Translations under genes and position numbers: made by a program
Assembly: GCA_036897485.1 (NCBI GenBank)
Contig: JAYMTF010000082.1
Location: 1 to 57,614, forward strand
Reading direction: 5' to 3'
DNA length: 57,614 nucleotides
DNA from: Pelargonium nanum
Lineage: Eukaryota; Streptophyta; Magnoliopsida; Geraniales; Geraniaceae
The notes under the pieces: model-generated
What the model saw: only the letters and a program-made list of their open reading frames with translations
Told to the model about the DNA's origin: nothing
The model's database searches: none
In this document: piece by piece, positions 1 through 13,546 of the stretch
How the letters are laid out: every line of letters starts with the position of its first letter
Numbering within the stretch: position 1 is the first letter of the stretch

Positions 1-1
1 G

Positions 2-35
2 TGACTCTCAGCCAATAAATCATGGCTGAGAGTCA
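2..35. repeat. Perfect 13-bp inverted repeat (hairpin)
   Basis: Bases 2-14 and 23-35 are exact reverse complements (arm TGACTCTCAGCCA) around an 8-base loop. A T-run and an AT dinucleotide stretch follow. The element may be the end of a MITE or a hairpin in a transcript entering from the left, but the window edge prevents a decision. Confidence 0.7.
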
Positions 36-1633
36 TTTTTCTCTATATATATATGAGTTGATTGTTGGTAGTTGCCATATAGTATTCTCTCTCTCTCTTT
101 GAGAAGGCCAATTGCTATTTTTTAAATTTCATCAAAGTTTTTCTTTGAATTAATGTGAACATCTTTTTATCGGCAACTGTTCGATAATCTTTGTTAGTAT
201 TATTTTTATTTTATAAACACGGATTTAGAATATATAACCTAACTAGACTCAAATATTACTATAGTTGAAACGATTACATGAATTCTAACAGAAAACATAA
301 AATATTTAAAGTTATGATTGATTTTTTTAAAAAAAGTCATGATTGAAATTTTAGATGATTATACTTTTATATAGTTTTATCAATTTGTGGATGCAATGAA
401 TATTTAGATTTAAATGCTTATATAAACAGTTAGACCAGAATGGTGGTCCATGACCATGAGGGTGAACAGTAAATATTAGAACTCACCATTTATGTAAAAA
501 AAAAAAAAAAAAATCACTGCCACTTTAACTTTACTATTAGAGGCACATACATTACATGAGGATGTGGAGAGATAATATCATAATACATATACATATTATG
601 ACATAGACATAGCCATAGGTCAATTATATAACTACAATGAAAGACAAGAAGGTGGTTGTTGAGATGGGTTAAAAAGAAATTGTCCATCATAAATTTTTTT
701 TTATCGGAAATACCATCGCCATGTAAGGAGGCTCGAACTTGAGATCTCGAAGAGATCAAGTGCCTTAAATCGCTTGCTCCAGTTGGTACTGATCACACTA
801 CAAATAGTTGTAGCCCTCACTTCATAAATTTAAAACAAAACCTCAATAGAAGCTTACATCATATGAACCAGCAAAGTCCATCCTGGTCGAAGAACATAAA
901 CCGAAAAGCTCGCCATGATCCATGGTTGACTGCAAGTACATTACAAGCATCTCCGACCTGCGCCAAGTCGCCAACAATATGAAACTATCAACTCTTCATT
1001 AAGCAATACCGAATAACCATCTAGTTCCAAAACATTCGTTCATCTTCGAAACCAAACCTACATATCCCTATCCGCTTTTCCAAAGAAAGATGTAGATATA
1101 GTCTAAGAGAGAAGAGAGAATATGCGTACCTTACCAATGAAAACCGCCAACAAGTGTAGTTAAATGTAGAATATCAACAAGACGTCAACCTGCGTAAAAT
1201 AAGTGAGCAAACGTACAAAAAACAAATGACTATTACAAGGAATCGATACAATCGATGCTTCTGGTTAAGAATCCACTAAAAGAATTCCAGCACAGTACAA
1301 CAGATAGAAAACGAGTCATCACACACATGTGCATGTGCACGAGGAGAGGGAGAACAAGAGCGCGCATAAGCGTCTCCTCCAGCAATCTTTTGACTAAATC
1401 TAGTTTACAAAACTAACAAAACTGCTGAATAACTATTGTGGAGAAAAACACAAATCACTTGAGCAATATATACAGTAAGAAACGAGAGAGTAGCAATCAA
1501 CTTCCTGGCAGACGGGTATGCGTGAATTTCAAACCCACTTTCTTTGCTTTCTTGTCCAGGATATACCCGTTTCGTCCTCTGATAAGTCGGTAGTCTTGAT
1601 GTTTGAAGTTCTGGTTCAACTAATCTGAGGAAT
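36..1633. other. Left flank: intergenic DNA and likely 3' UTR of the RING-H2 gene
   Basis: No supported coding sequence. The stretch is AT-rich up to about 800 and has a run of about 18 A at 497-513. At about 729-782 there is a weak tRNA-derived SINE remnant on the minus strand, with a box-B-like core at 729-740. The part nearest 1633 should hold the 3' UTR of the RING-H2 gene, but I could not fix its polyadenylation site. Confidence 0.5.
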
Positions 1634-4600
1634 CTATGGATTAGAAGGGCTTTCCACGTGTTTGTTTCCAGAGTCTTTTGTGCTCTGACCACCCTCAGTT
1701 GAGGAGGATATGTTCTCTCCAGCATCTGCTCCATCAGCCTCAGATGCATACTGATTCTCTTGAACGGGGTCCCTCCTCTGGTTCTCATGGCTTCTTGACG
1801 AAAGCCCGTGTCTACTCATCAGACAATGATAAGTATGGGTATCGAAAGACTGCAATCTGTAATGAGATCGAATAGCTGAACTGAACAAGGGTTGCATCAA
1901 ACGTTTCCTCTCTGGTAACTCGCGCAATGATATTCGACATACAGGACAAGTGGAATGCTGCTGAAGCCATATGTCTATGCAGGTTGCATGAAAAAAGTGC
2001 CCACAGTAGGGGAGGATACGCACTATATCTTCCCCACGGTAATCTGCGAGGCAAACTGTGCATCTGCCATATGCGAAATTTCACAATTTGGTAAGCACAT
2101 ATCTAATGAAAATATATTTAATGGTTTTAGATGAAACAAAACCCCAAAAACAATGCAATCTCACCAGTAGCATATAAAATTTTGGCATCGACCCAACATT
2201 TCTAATTTCAGATGCTCAGTAGTATGTTGATCCAAAGCATAATATATTAATATACAATCCAAAGATTATTGGGGAAAGGGAAAGAACGAAGACACAAACA
2301 TCTGAAAAAAAAGGGGAAATAAAATACCCTCTAGATATGATATAGACGAGTACTGGCATGATTTTAAGGACAAATATATGGCCTCAATAGATATAATAGG
2401 TGATCAGGTTCAGTAGGAAAGAAGTTCCAAGAGAATGATAATATCCATAATAGTTAATACAATTAAGCACTCATTCAACATGTATGAACGTCTATGCATG
2501 CAACTATGCAAGTACACTTAGGCAAAAGCCTAGAATCATTACTAGACGCACAAAATCATGTCACCAGCCTGTATGTGTAAGGCAGTCTGCATATGAAATA
2601 GTAGATGTGACTGAAAGCATGATATAAGGCATTGCTGATTAAAAAGAAGAAGAGTAATTTTCAAGGCTGCACTTGGCCGGTCATCATAGGTAAAGGGGTA
2701 GCGCCCCTGCTCGAACCTTTTTAAGGTTTTTCCATCATAGATATGAAAGAGAGCACATTAGTACTAAGTAGTAGTGGAGAGTGATTGAAAAAGGTTAAGA
2801 GTTTATCTCGATATCCTTATTGTGTATAAAGGATTTTGTTCTGTGTCTGCAGCCCATGGACATGGTCAATTTTGTTCAGCCAAATAAACCTAATGCTTCA
2901 ATGTTACTCCCTCCGCCCAATTTAAGTATCCAGTTTCCCTTTCGGTAAGGAATTACACTTGAATTACCAATAACACCATTTTCAATGTATCACATATAAT
3001 CATTTGAGTTAGTTACTATAAGGGCACATGAAGAAGTCAAGTACTGATAATTTTATGATTTTTATCCTCGATGTTTGCAAAATGTCAAATAGGACACTTA
3101 TTCTAGGACGAAGGGAGTATTACATTAAAGAAAACATCCTGAAGTGCTTAAAATATGAAAGAAAAAAACTTTTCTTCCCACAAGTCATTAATGCCCTGCC
3201 CCTTATCTCTGGGGTTCTTCTTTACTTCGTATCGGTTTCCAATAAGCAAATCCGGTTTTTCACAGTGCTATGGAGCAAAGTACAAGACTATTTTTTGCCC
3301 ACAAGCATCTATACACTAACAGCTAGACAAATATGTTATCCCTCAAAACATTTATGTCTAATAGTTACTATAGTTTGCAATATACTCATGAGCCCACACT
3401 GTTCTGTCTGAAGACCTATACTTGCATGTTCTGTAGACATTACATTCAAAACCTGACCATCACTGAACTCACTGCCCACAACACATGCCCATTATGACCA
3501 CACAAGCAACGCCCCACCTTTCTCTTGATGGACGCCAAACTTTGCTAAATCATATACAATGACCGGTATGAGACTTAATTACTAATCAAAAGTACAAAAC
3601 CCACTATACATGCCTCATCATGGTGATAAACCCAAATAAATTTTTAGAAGTGATACATGTGCTATTGTGTCTATTGTACTTCACATACATTTTAAGTTAA
3701 CTACACATTGATCACGTTAAGTGCACACACTGCAGAGCCTGCACATCACATGTCATGAATGCATTCATATAAGATGAAGAAAAAGAAGTGCCATCTTTGA
3801 TAGAAAAAGTTCTGGAAACACAAAGACATACATTGTGGAAGGGTGAAAATGAACATACTGTGCATCTTCAGTAGCAGAGAAAAACTCATCCCCATACTTC
3901 TTTGTTGGAAAGTTAGCTACAGCTACCGGTTCAAGACCATGTAAACCCCGTTCCAGCTGAACCACAAAAATAAGTAATAATCAATGTCAAGAACAACTAG
4001 TTACTCCAAAGAAGATCCATTGCAATGTGAATTCACCATAAACACATGAAAGACAAAACACAAGTTGAAATTTGTATTTCATTAAATAATTAAACATCAC
4101 ATTCAAATCCCCAATATCTCATAAAAAGGATAAGAGAATATATCATTTTGGCATATATGCAATGATAATGGTGCAATAGGGATGCAAAATAGCTTCCCTG
4201 GAAGGCTGGAACCCATAAGACAGTAAAAAAAAAGGTACAAGAGTTCATCACATATAGCAACAAGGCACACATGCCAATTCAGCATTTAAAGCAAAGACCT
4301 CATAACAACAATATAAACAACCAACGAAGCCATTTCCCAAACAGAGTCGGGGTTGGCTACATGAATCTCCTACCAAAACTCCTTGGGACCTTCTATTCAT
4401 ATTCTCCTCCTCCACTCCATTATATCTAATGCTATCTCCACCATAAGTCATGGGCTATCAAGTCTATTCTTGTTAACTTACACATACCCCTAAACGGCTA
4501 AACATAGCCTAACATCTCACCATTCCTCACGGGGTCAATAGCATCTATTCTAAATCTTGTTTTGATAGCCTCATTGCCTGCATCCTGTTGCTTTGGAGCC

Positions 4601-4967
4601 TCTATAAGGGCCCAGCATTCAGTGGCATACATTGTATGTACAGCTAACCTAAACCTATCCTTAAAGGCTTAAACTTTATAGAGAAAAACAGAAAATCCCA
4701 TCAACAAAAGCGTCCCTGATGCTAAAAGCACCATGCATAAAAATGTGAAATTTCAGAAAATTAAGACCAAATTGAGCATACCCAGAAAGCAAAAACAGCT
4801 TTACTTACAATGCTAAGATCGGATCTGGAAGCTATATGGAAGGAGCGGCGTGAAGCAGAAAGCTGAATCCGAGCACATATGAGACGAGTACACACAAAGA
4901 CAATGAACATCGTACTCACAGCAAATCCTATAATTGTCATCACCAAGTTAATCCCAGAAGATATCAT
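1634..4967 (-). CDS. ATL-type RING-H2 E3 ubiquitin ligase, membrane-anchored
   Basis: Three coding exons on the minus strand (4967-4809, 3956-3859, 2063-1634) give 228 residues. All junctions are GT-AG and in phase. Residues about 8-28 form a hydrophobic membrane segment. A GLD-like stretch ([12 protein letters not shown]) follows. The RING-H2 finger uses C87, C90, C106, H108, H111, C114, C125 and C128, with C-x15-C-x-H-x2-H-x2-C-x10-C-x2-C spacing. The conserved Trp before the last Cys pair (IDIW) is present, as expected for E2 binding. The C-terminal 100 residues are Ser/Glu-rich and probably disordered. Members of this plant family are membrane-bound ubiquitin ligases; the substrate cannot be read from sequence. 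The start is the first ATG before the membrane segment. A (GAA)n tract lies upstream near 5278-5300, probably in the leader. Intron 2 carries a Stowaway-like MITE and intron 1 an RTE-like LINE tail. Confidence 0.92.
2907..3117. mobile_element. Stowaway-like (Tc1/mariner) MITE
   Basis: This 211-bp element lies in intron 2 of the RING-H2 gene. The left end reads CTCCCTCCGCCC. The right end, reverse-complemented, reads CTCCCTTCGTCC. Similarity continues for about 30 bases (AATTTAAGTATCC against AGAATAAGTGTCC). It is flanked by TA on both sides (2905-2906, 3118-3119), the usual target-site duplication of this class. It has no coding capacity. Confidence 0.85.
4298..4660 (-). mobile_element. RTE-like LINE 3'-tail fragment (copy A)
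   Basis: An (AAC)-rich start is followed by a core reading GTCGGGGTTGGCTACATGAA, which resembles a tail repeat common in plant genomes. Related copies lie at 9672-9850 and 10090-10240. The AAC-rich end on the plus strand would be the TTG-rich 3' end of a minus-strand element. It lies in intron 1 of the RING-H2 gene. The class assignment rests on motif recall; the similarity among the three copies is directly visible. Confidence 0.5.
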
Positions 4968-7900
4968 TGTTTCACCAATTTTTGCCTCACACCCACCACC
5001 CCAAAAACCTCACTTTCAGCTCAAAATCCCAACAACCATTTTCTTGGCAAAAGGGTTTTTCTTTTCTTGTCCCATAACCATCAGCGACCTCAGCTTCTCC
5101 TTCTTCTTCTTCTTCACAGCATCAATGACCATTGATTGAGGTTCAAGAAACCCAGATGGGAATCATCAAAATTGCCACTTGCCCACGATTGGTGGCGCAT
5201 TAAAAATGTGTCTGAAACTAATTGAGTGAAATGGGTAAGTGTTATTTATTGTTGGGTAGAACATAGAGGAGCAATAGAAGAAGAAGAAGAAGAAGAAGGA
5301 GCAGCAATGGTGGAAGGAATTTAGGAAGCTACTGAAGAATCGTTTTCTGATCCAGCAAGATAGAAAATTGAGGCATTGGAGGTGGATTCCGGGTTTTTAG
5401 CGAGCTGATTTTCAGATCCGAAATAGAAAATCAACAGTGATTAGCTTTTGCTGGATGGAATGAAATGAGGACTACAGTAGCTGATCCAAATAACATCAAT
5501 TTGTTTATTAGTATTTTTTATAAGCTTCTTAACAATAATAATAAAATAAAATAGAAAACAAGGAGTTACATCCACAAATTTAATAGCAGACTCGTCAATA
5601 AGTTTTAGATTGTGGCCAACGTGTTGCACAAACAAATTTATTGTGACATATATAAGTGTTAATTTGTGACGTGTCAAGCTTCTAATAGAATGGCTGAGTA
5701 TCATTGATTAACTCATATGATTTGTCATTTATTAGAGGAAAAATCTCAGTCAAACTTTGACAATGACGCTTATAAATTAGAACTTGTACATGTTTCAATA
5801 AATTTGTACATGTGAAACACTGGTTATAATTCATTTATTTTGTGCCTTGATTATGTCTCAGCACTGATATTTTATATTATTTTTATTCTATTTATTTATT
5901 TGAAAATAGATATACAACAAATTCCTATTCTTGATTTTGTTGGTATTTTTAAATTGGTAGCATGACCGACCCATTGAGTAAGCAAGAACCCATCATGTTT
6001 TGTTTAATTTAATGGCCACATTATTGATAAGATTGCATCTAAATATTGTCAACTACTACTGTATTTTAGACCAATCATTATAAGCAATCTTTTTATGTAA
6101 GTGATACTCTATAGTCTATACTCAACTTTATTTTTTCAAAAATATATACTCAATTTTAACTTAAGTTTAGAAGTTAAGTTAAACCAATTTGATTTTTATT
6201 AAATACATAATTTTTTATTCTTAAAATACATAGCGTGGGAAACGAATTTATTTAAAAGTCGAACAATTTGGCTAATCAAAAGTTGGTAAATTTCGATTAA
6301 AACTTATTGAAATGTGGTTTTAAGTGCTATATACTAGTATTGGGGGAAAAAGAAACAGCCAAATAGTATATGTTTATAGCTCTTTATATAACAACCATTA
6401 AAGGTGGATTAGTGATGACATTCCAACTCTTAAAGGTGAGGTTGATGTTGAATACAGACTTTAATTTTTAAATGCATAGTACATAACGGTCTGAGAGTTT
6501 TCATTCAAAGCTTAACTTGATAGTTGAAGTATTTATTTATACTTTAATATTCAGCTTATTTTCGTTAAAATTTTTATGTTCTCATTTATACATTAATATT
6601 CAACCCTTTTCCGTTAGAACTTTTGTTGGCCAGGTGAACCAATAAATTTACGGCTGGACTGAAGATATTATATTATGGCTAGAATGATAGAAGACATGAT
6701 ATAGGAACCCAAAGAAATAACTTGGGACATCGAGACTATTATAATATTATAGAGAACCAACTCAATTAAAAGTTTAATCTGATAATTGGATTACTTATTT
6801 ATATTTTAATGTTATATTCTAACAAAAACGAATACGTACTTTAATATAAATATTTGAATAATATTTTGAAACTAAAACTACTCACTTCCTCCCTTCGAAA
6901 AAAACTACTCACTTCCTAATATAAATTCATAAGAGAATTGACCACTTAATATTATTATGTTGTCCATATTTGGAATATATATATGACAATTTCGTTTTCA
7001 AAAATTCAAACTTTTTCTCGAAAATGGATAAACTCGTAAATTAAATAGCATGATTAGTGGAACACTCATGAGTATTGAAAACATAATTAGTTTAAGCTAA
7101 TGGGCACATGAAGGCTGCAACCACATTTTCAAGAGTGACACATTAAAAAAATTCATTTCTTAATAATATATTGTACTTTGTGTACAATATTTAGATGCTT
7201 TTGGCTAATGAATTGCACTATTGTTGCTAGCAACAAAAAGAATTTTGAATATTTTATGAATGTCATGCCCAATTCACATGGTTGCTTGCTTGCTTTGCTC
7301 CAAAGAGTATGGTCTCTATAATTAATTGAATTAATTAGTGTTGAGTCCTAATGTGCACAACCCATAATTAAGCAAAGGATACCCACTGGAAATATAATTA
7401 AAGTCAATGGGAATTCATTAGCAAAGTCTACCATGTTTATCCACAACTTAATTAATTTAATACCTCTACTAAATTCTTACAATTGATTGACCAATGTATT
7501 CTATTTAAAGGACACACTTACTTGTAATGAGAATTGAGCAATTTGGTCTTTAATACCTCTACTAAGTTCTTACGTTGAGTAGTATGACGTGAAGTTTAAA
7601 ATATGTTAAATTTTTATGTTGATATGGCGACTCATTGTTCGTCACATGAGTTATATTGTATTTTTTTGGTTTTCGAAAGAGACATGTTAGTATTTTGTTG
7701 TTGATATAGATATAAATTGGAAGATTAAATGTTAAAACTATTTTCAAATTTCACCAATACTCTCAAAAGAATTTAAAAAAAACAACAAAATTAATTTCCA
7801 TATTATACTAATGATGAAAAATTGATCACCATCCAAATTCCAAACCTATCACATAATATCTCCTCCAAAGTTTGGGTGCCACTATGATCTATGGGAGGTG

Positions 7901-8501
7901 GTGGTGGTGGTTGTCACATTCACAAGTGTAAGCAATGATGGAAGCATATTTTGGAGTCAACAATGGTGGAGTGGTATTTTAGTAATATTATATCACATAT
8001 TGGTGTTGTTGGTACCTCTTTTTTGTTTCCATTTTTGTGCCACTTTTGATGATGATTCTTCTTTCCCATTTCTTCTCATCCATACTACATTATTGGCTTT
8101 TTTTGCAAGGAGGCCACACAAGTGGGGACATGAGACAAATAGATAGATATAACATCAAAATCATACATATACATATACATATACATTGGTTGATATGGAT
8201 GTTAATAGAGACGAAGGTTGCATATTTAGCATCCACTCACTTTCACAGTTCACACCAATCATACTGATACACATAACAACCCAGATGTAAAAGCAATAAG
8301 AGATCAAATCTCAACACTCAATTAACAAGAAAGATTCAGGTAATAGTGCATATTTTTACAGACATTATCTCACTTTCTGCTAATACAAAGAACACCCAGA
8401 AAAAGTAGCAGAAAATGGCACTTTTAATGCTACAACAACAACAACAACAACAACATTATAGTACAGACTGGTCTAATCTCAGTGGAACAATCTACAATCA
8501 T
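4968..8501. other. Intergenic stretch, including the RING-H2 gene leader and promoter
   Basis: The first 400 bases upstream of 4968 should contain the leader and promoter of the RING-H2 gene, with a (GAA)n tract at 5278-5300. From 5400 to about 8300 the DNA is very AT-rich with no coherent ORF. Simple repeats are present at about 7895-7910 (GGT-rich) and 8165-8187 (ATACAT). The last 200 bases hold the 3' UTR of the coiled-coil gene, with a (CAA)n run near 8425-8452. Confidence 0.6.
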
Positions 8502-11500
8502 CTATCTATACATGTTTGGTCTAATCTGATCATCATAATAAGCAAAGTGATCTTCAGGAAGCATACCGAATGTCCTACCACTTGGAACCGGTCTTGATAA
8601 CCCGTCGTTAGAGGGCATCTGCAGCATCGCATCTGGATACGAGGAATAGGCGGGATATGATAATCTACTGGATGAGGGGAGACCCGTATCCAACCGAGGA
8701 TCAAAATATGGCTTCTGGGTTTGAGCTGGAACTCTCGACCCAACATCCATGTATCGGCTGGTGAGATATCTGTCATCTGTAGAGAAACTTGGCCTAGTAT
8801 CCATGTAACTTGGCCTCACATCCATGCAAGGGCTGGCCAAAAATCTTTGTTCCCCAAAATTTATTGCCCTATGAGGGTAACAGTTTGACGAGCTTAATTG
8901 AGGACCTGAACCGAGGACATGAGCTGGAGTGTGAGCTTCAATGAGATAATCAGTTGGTAATCGAAAAAGCCCAGCACATCCAACGGGAATCTCCGCTCTG
9001 TCCATAGTTTTAGTAGCAGGAATAGAAGGGTTAGCTTTAACAATGGTACCACCTTCTGTTAATGGCAACCCATTGACATTGATTTTGTGTTGTAGCGACA
9101 ACCTCGCGTGTTTTAGAGCCTCTAGCACATCGCCCAATTCTTCAGTTTTTTGGTGAGGAACCAATGCATAGAGGTCATTTCGGTTTCCTGAAGCTTCTGG
9201 TTGGGAACTACTGTTCTCATGAGCTGAATGAGAAACCAGAGAATGTCCCTGATGATCAGAACCGTGTAAAGAGGTGTTATGATAGTTTCCTGGGCTTTCT
9301 TGACTGTTCCTTCCCTTCGCCATAGGGAATTCGAATTCTCGAGCCGGAGATTTGTAACCACGCATGCTACTACCTTCCTGGTCTGGCAAATATCTTGTGT
9401 CAATATCAGAAGGCTGTTGAAAGCCATTGGGTTTACTTTTGGACAATTCTTTAGAGAAGCAAACATCTTCCACCTGTGACTTCACTTCTTGGGCTTGGGA
9501 GATTTGGGTAGTAGCTATCCCAGTATGGGATGGAGCTCGTGCCTTGATCTCCTCTCTTTCTTCAGTGATATCTGAGTGGTTTCCGTGATCACATGAATCC
9601 TAATCATAAACAAGAGTCAAAAAGGTTGAATTAGCAAAAGATAAAACACAGAGCTGAACAACAAAAGTCAAAAACCAACCATTCCCAAACACTGTCGGGA
9701 TTGGCTACATATGAATCATTTAGCAAAACTCCTTGGGAGCCCCACTCCATTCTATCTAATGTTGTCTCCTCTGTCAAGCCACGGATAATCATGTCTTTCC
9801 TCACTACCTTTATCTATGTTAACTTAGGCTACCCCTTTTAGTTTTTTCCAACATAAGAAAATGAAATCCCCTCAGATGCATACTCAAATCTAAATAGAAG
9901 GATATAACCAATAATAAGCAATCAGGAAGAAAAAAGAGAGCCTCACACTGTATACATAATATACCAGTCAATATATCAAGATTGTGATGCTAAGGAAGGC
10001 CATTATCTTCTAGAGAATAGATAGCCAATGCCTGACGTTTGTTCCAATTAGATACATTTTGGTCTCAATAATGGAAAAGGCAGGTTCGTAGTAAACAACA
10101 GCTACCAAGGCATGTTCCAAACAATGTTGGGGTCAGCTACATCACATGAATCCATCTGCAAAACTCCTTAGGATCTATTGCTCATAATCGCCTCCTCCAC
10201 TTTGTCCTATCTAATGTTACCTCCTCCATTAAGTCATGTGAAAATTCATAAGCAACCTTTTACACATAGTCGGCTCCACCCAAATAACTTTTATCTTTTC
10301 AGTTCATCCATTATTTCCGTTTTAATAGTTTAATTCCCTTCCTTTTTTTTCGTAATATATACATATATGCACATCACGAATTTGGAAGCTTACTGAACCT
10401 CAAAATTTTCTCTGCAGATGTTTAAATGATCTTATTGCATTTTCAACACTCTCTCTCTCTCTTCTAGGTTAATTGTGTAAGTCAACACTATCTGGTCAAC
10501 TTGAAGTTAGTAAACCAGCAGCAGGTACAGCACATTTAAATTTGGACCATCTAAACAAAACCAGACGATTATTTTTTTGACAAAGCCTAAAGTTCAAGAG
10601 CTTCATTCATTCATTGATTCACTCATATAAGTCTCTACGCGCAAGCACTTAGAAATAAAAGCAGAAAAATAGGAAGTCCTACGAACTACACTAATCAGTT
10701 TCTGCCACCAGAACCAATTACACATTAAAATCCATTAAAAATGAAGTTAACTCACCACACCAATTCAAAAAGGGAAAGAGAGAAAATTGATGTAAATGAT
10801 TGACTCGGGTGCCAACTAGCTTAAAAAAACAAATGAATTGCACAAATAACATTTCAATGGACGGTAAAACTTTCATATCATTAAAGCATATTACAAAGAA
10901 ATAATCTAGAGCAACCAAAGTCAATAGTTTATGTTGTAATATAGACTAACATCAAGCAATTCAAAGTGGTCCCAGAGGACAAGCAAAGTGTTTTAGAAGC
11001 GCAAGTGCAACAAACCAGGTGCATTTTGTCAGCTAGGTGTGAAACAAGTAAAATTATCTGTACATTTAAAAAGGGGCTAATGAAGCATACCGGTGTGCTG
11101 TTGTTATTTTCTCTAAACTTCTCTTCCCATTCCCTTTGAGCCTTTTCCATCTCTTCATACTGGCCAATGAGTTGTGCCTGATGTTCTAGTGCTCTTTCCA
11201 TGTCTTTATCTCTTCCATACCCATTGAGATCAGGGCCACCATTTGTCATATTTCTTTGATTCTCTAAGCACGCTGAAACTTCCTCTTCCTGGATTTCAGT
11301 ACCTCCACCGTCAGAGAAATCCCGAAAGCCATTTGAAGAGGTAGCAACTCCATTTTCTTGGGCACCAATCTTAGTAGATTCTTTTTTTGATTCCTCGGTC
11401 ACTGATCTGAACATTCAAAGTAATATATAAAATTCTAGCATACAGGGTGTAAATGTTTAAAACTGCATAGAAATGACATTTCCAAACCAAAATCTTTCTC

Positions 11501-13546
11501 AAACATCAGCAAATTCCGCATATTAATAGTCAGCTGAAAACAAAAATTATATATATTATCTTTTTTCTGACAATATTAATATCAGAAAAATCAGATATCA
11601 GTAATGAGCTCAACAATAGAGGATCTACCACGTGCGGAAGATAAGGTTAGGTCTACACTTTTATATAATTTTTGCATACACATAAATGCATCTGGTGTTC
11701 ATATTCGTCTAGATGCAAATCAGAAAATTATAGAACTCCCACAGATTTGCTCATTTGATTTCCAATCTCCATAGAAAGCAAAGGCAGGGAAGAAAAAAAA
11801 GCACTATTGGCAATTCCAATTAAAGCAGAGAATCTACCTTGGGTCCCTGCGTCTTATCTGACGACATGATTTACCCATGTGATGTTTTGGTGAAGAACCA
11901 GTAGATGTTAAGCTGCTCTGTCTTCTCATAGAAGAATGCTTGAACCTTTCACCAGAACGAGAATTGCCTTTGCGGCCTTTCCACGACAAGCGCCCACCAG
12001 ATACAGAAGAAAAATCATGCTCGGAACCTGAAAAATCCTCTGATTCATTTCTTCTCACTTTCGAATTAACAGAGCTCTCGTCCTCTTTAACGGAAGTAGC
12101 ACCCTCTGCAGATTCAAGGGGGGTTTCTTGGTCAGAGCTAGAATCATAATCCTCTGAAAGGTCACTCACGTCTTGCCTCTCCAGAATGGCAAGAACATCT
12201 ACCGCTGCTTTCTCAGCCTTCTTTCTTTGGAGAGACACAATCTTTAGTTGTTCTTCCAGTTCGGCTACCTGTTTCACGTATAAACCAAAATCGTAAGAGT
12301 ACCAAATGAAAAAAAGAAAAATGACCAGCTCTTCAACACTAAAGCAATCCATAGAGCAGCTCCACACAGCCAACAGGTAGCATTCACACATACCCTTTTT
12401 GAAAGTTCATCAGCTCTCTGTTTTGCAGTTCTAGATACAGATCTTTCAGACAGCAACCGTGCTCGAAGGAATTCAATAGTCATTGACGTTGAGTCCTCTA
12501 TGCCATTGTTTTTCCTGATTAATGACCCAAAAATTAAATGGCAGATGGAGAAAAAAATGAAACGAAATAAAGCAAATCCCAAAGTAAGGACCCCATACAC
12601 TATCCCACATCTCTGTCTGAGCAAATACAGGACAAAAGACATGCTTGTGCAAATCAAGAACCAATATGCAGATATACATAAGAGATGAGGCATACTTTAC
12701 GTTACTTCTCTATACCATGTCTCAAATCAAGGCTCAGCCACATATTATGTAAAACAGTTTAAGGTAGCTCCAATCTTAAATCATTTGTGCAGAAATGTTC
12801 CTTTCCCCCTCAAAACTAACTGAAGAGACACGACACTTGTGATAAAAGACCTTTCCATAATTCCAAAACAGCGGAACCCATACGTCAAGGGCGTGAGATT
12901 AACCAACTTCAAAGAAACGATAAACATAACAAACTTCCACAATTTGATATGTCCGGAAGTACTTGAAAATGGAATAAAGTTCGCTAACTCCCACTCAATT
13001 GTCACAAAAGAACAAGTATTAAAAACTTGGTTTTTAGTTCAACAATGATATATCATATATCTCAACCACACCAAGTTCACCAACTAGAAATATCAATATG
13101 AGCTGAAACGAAACATCCCAGATTGAAAGAGAACCAATGATTCTAAAAACGCCTTGCCTTCTAAAGAGTCTAAGCATTTTCTCAGCAGTTAAAACCGGTG
13201 TGTAAGCTAAATCACACTGCCCCAAAATACACGAATTTGTACATAATAGAGACATAACAGAACTTGTCCTCAAATGATCATTAACTAACTTACACTGTTC
13301 TTCAATTATATGGAAATCCCCAAAAAAGGCTAAGCAATAAAATCCAGCTCCCAAACACTCCACAGAATCTATAAACACATACACAATCGAGACAAACTAA
13401 CAATAACAGATGAACCAAGCCACGAGTCAAAGTCAAACCTGCTTGAAACATCATGAACCCTAGCTCACAGCCCCAAAACACAAAATTCTTAAATACCCAT
13501 ATAACACTTACCTCTGATCTTGGATATCCTGATCAGAACTATGCAT
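8502..13546 (-). CDS. Plant coiled-coil protein of unknown function
   Basis: Five coding exons on the minus strand (13546-13512, 12514-12394, 12268-11838, 11406-11091, 9599-8502) join in frame to give 666 residues. The first exon is only 35 nt. Residues about 22-85 form a heptad-rich coiled coil (MTIEFLRARLLSERS..., then AELEEQLKIVSLQRKKAEKA). A Ser/Asp/Glu-rich and then basic segment follows (residues about 95-195), and a second short helical stretch rich in Glu and Gln near residues 270-300. The long last exon encodes a Pro/Ser/Tyr-rich, probably disordered tail. I recognise the general form as a plant-specific coiled-coil family but cannot name it or give a function. A (GA)n run at about 13821-13850 lies in the presumed leader. 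Intron 4 holds two LINE-tail fragments. Confidence 0.85.
9672..9850 (-). mobile_element. RTE-like LINE 3'-tail fragment (copy B)
   Basis: It shares with 4298-4660 the core GTCGGGATTGGCTACAT, the following AAAACTCCTTGGGA block and a later CACTCCATTCTATCTAATG block. It sits in intron 4 of the coiled-coil gene, in the same orientation as the other two copies. It is decayed and non-coding. Confidence 0.5.
10090..10240 (-). mobile_element. RTE-like LINE 3'-tail fragment (copy C)
   Basis: Third copy of the same tail, with GTTGGGGTCAGCTACAT, then AAAACTCCTTAGGA and the CCTCCTCCACTTTGTCCTAT block. It lies 240 bp from copy B in the same intron and the same orientation. Confidence 0.5.

Noticed and set aside
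3028..3411. A 127-residue plus-strand ORF
   Set aside because: It begins inside the MITE and lies within an intron of the minus-strand RING-H2 gene.
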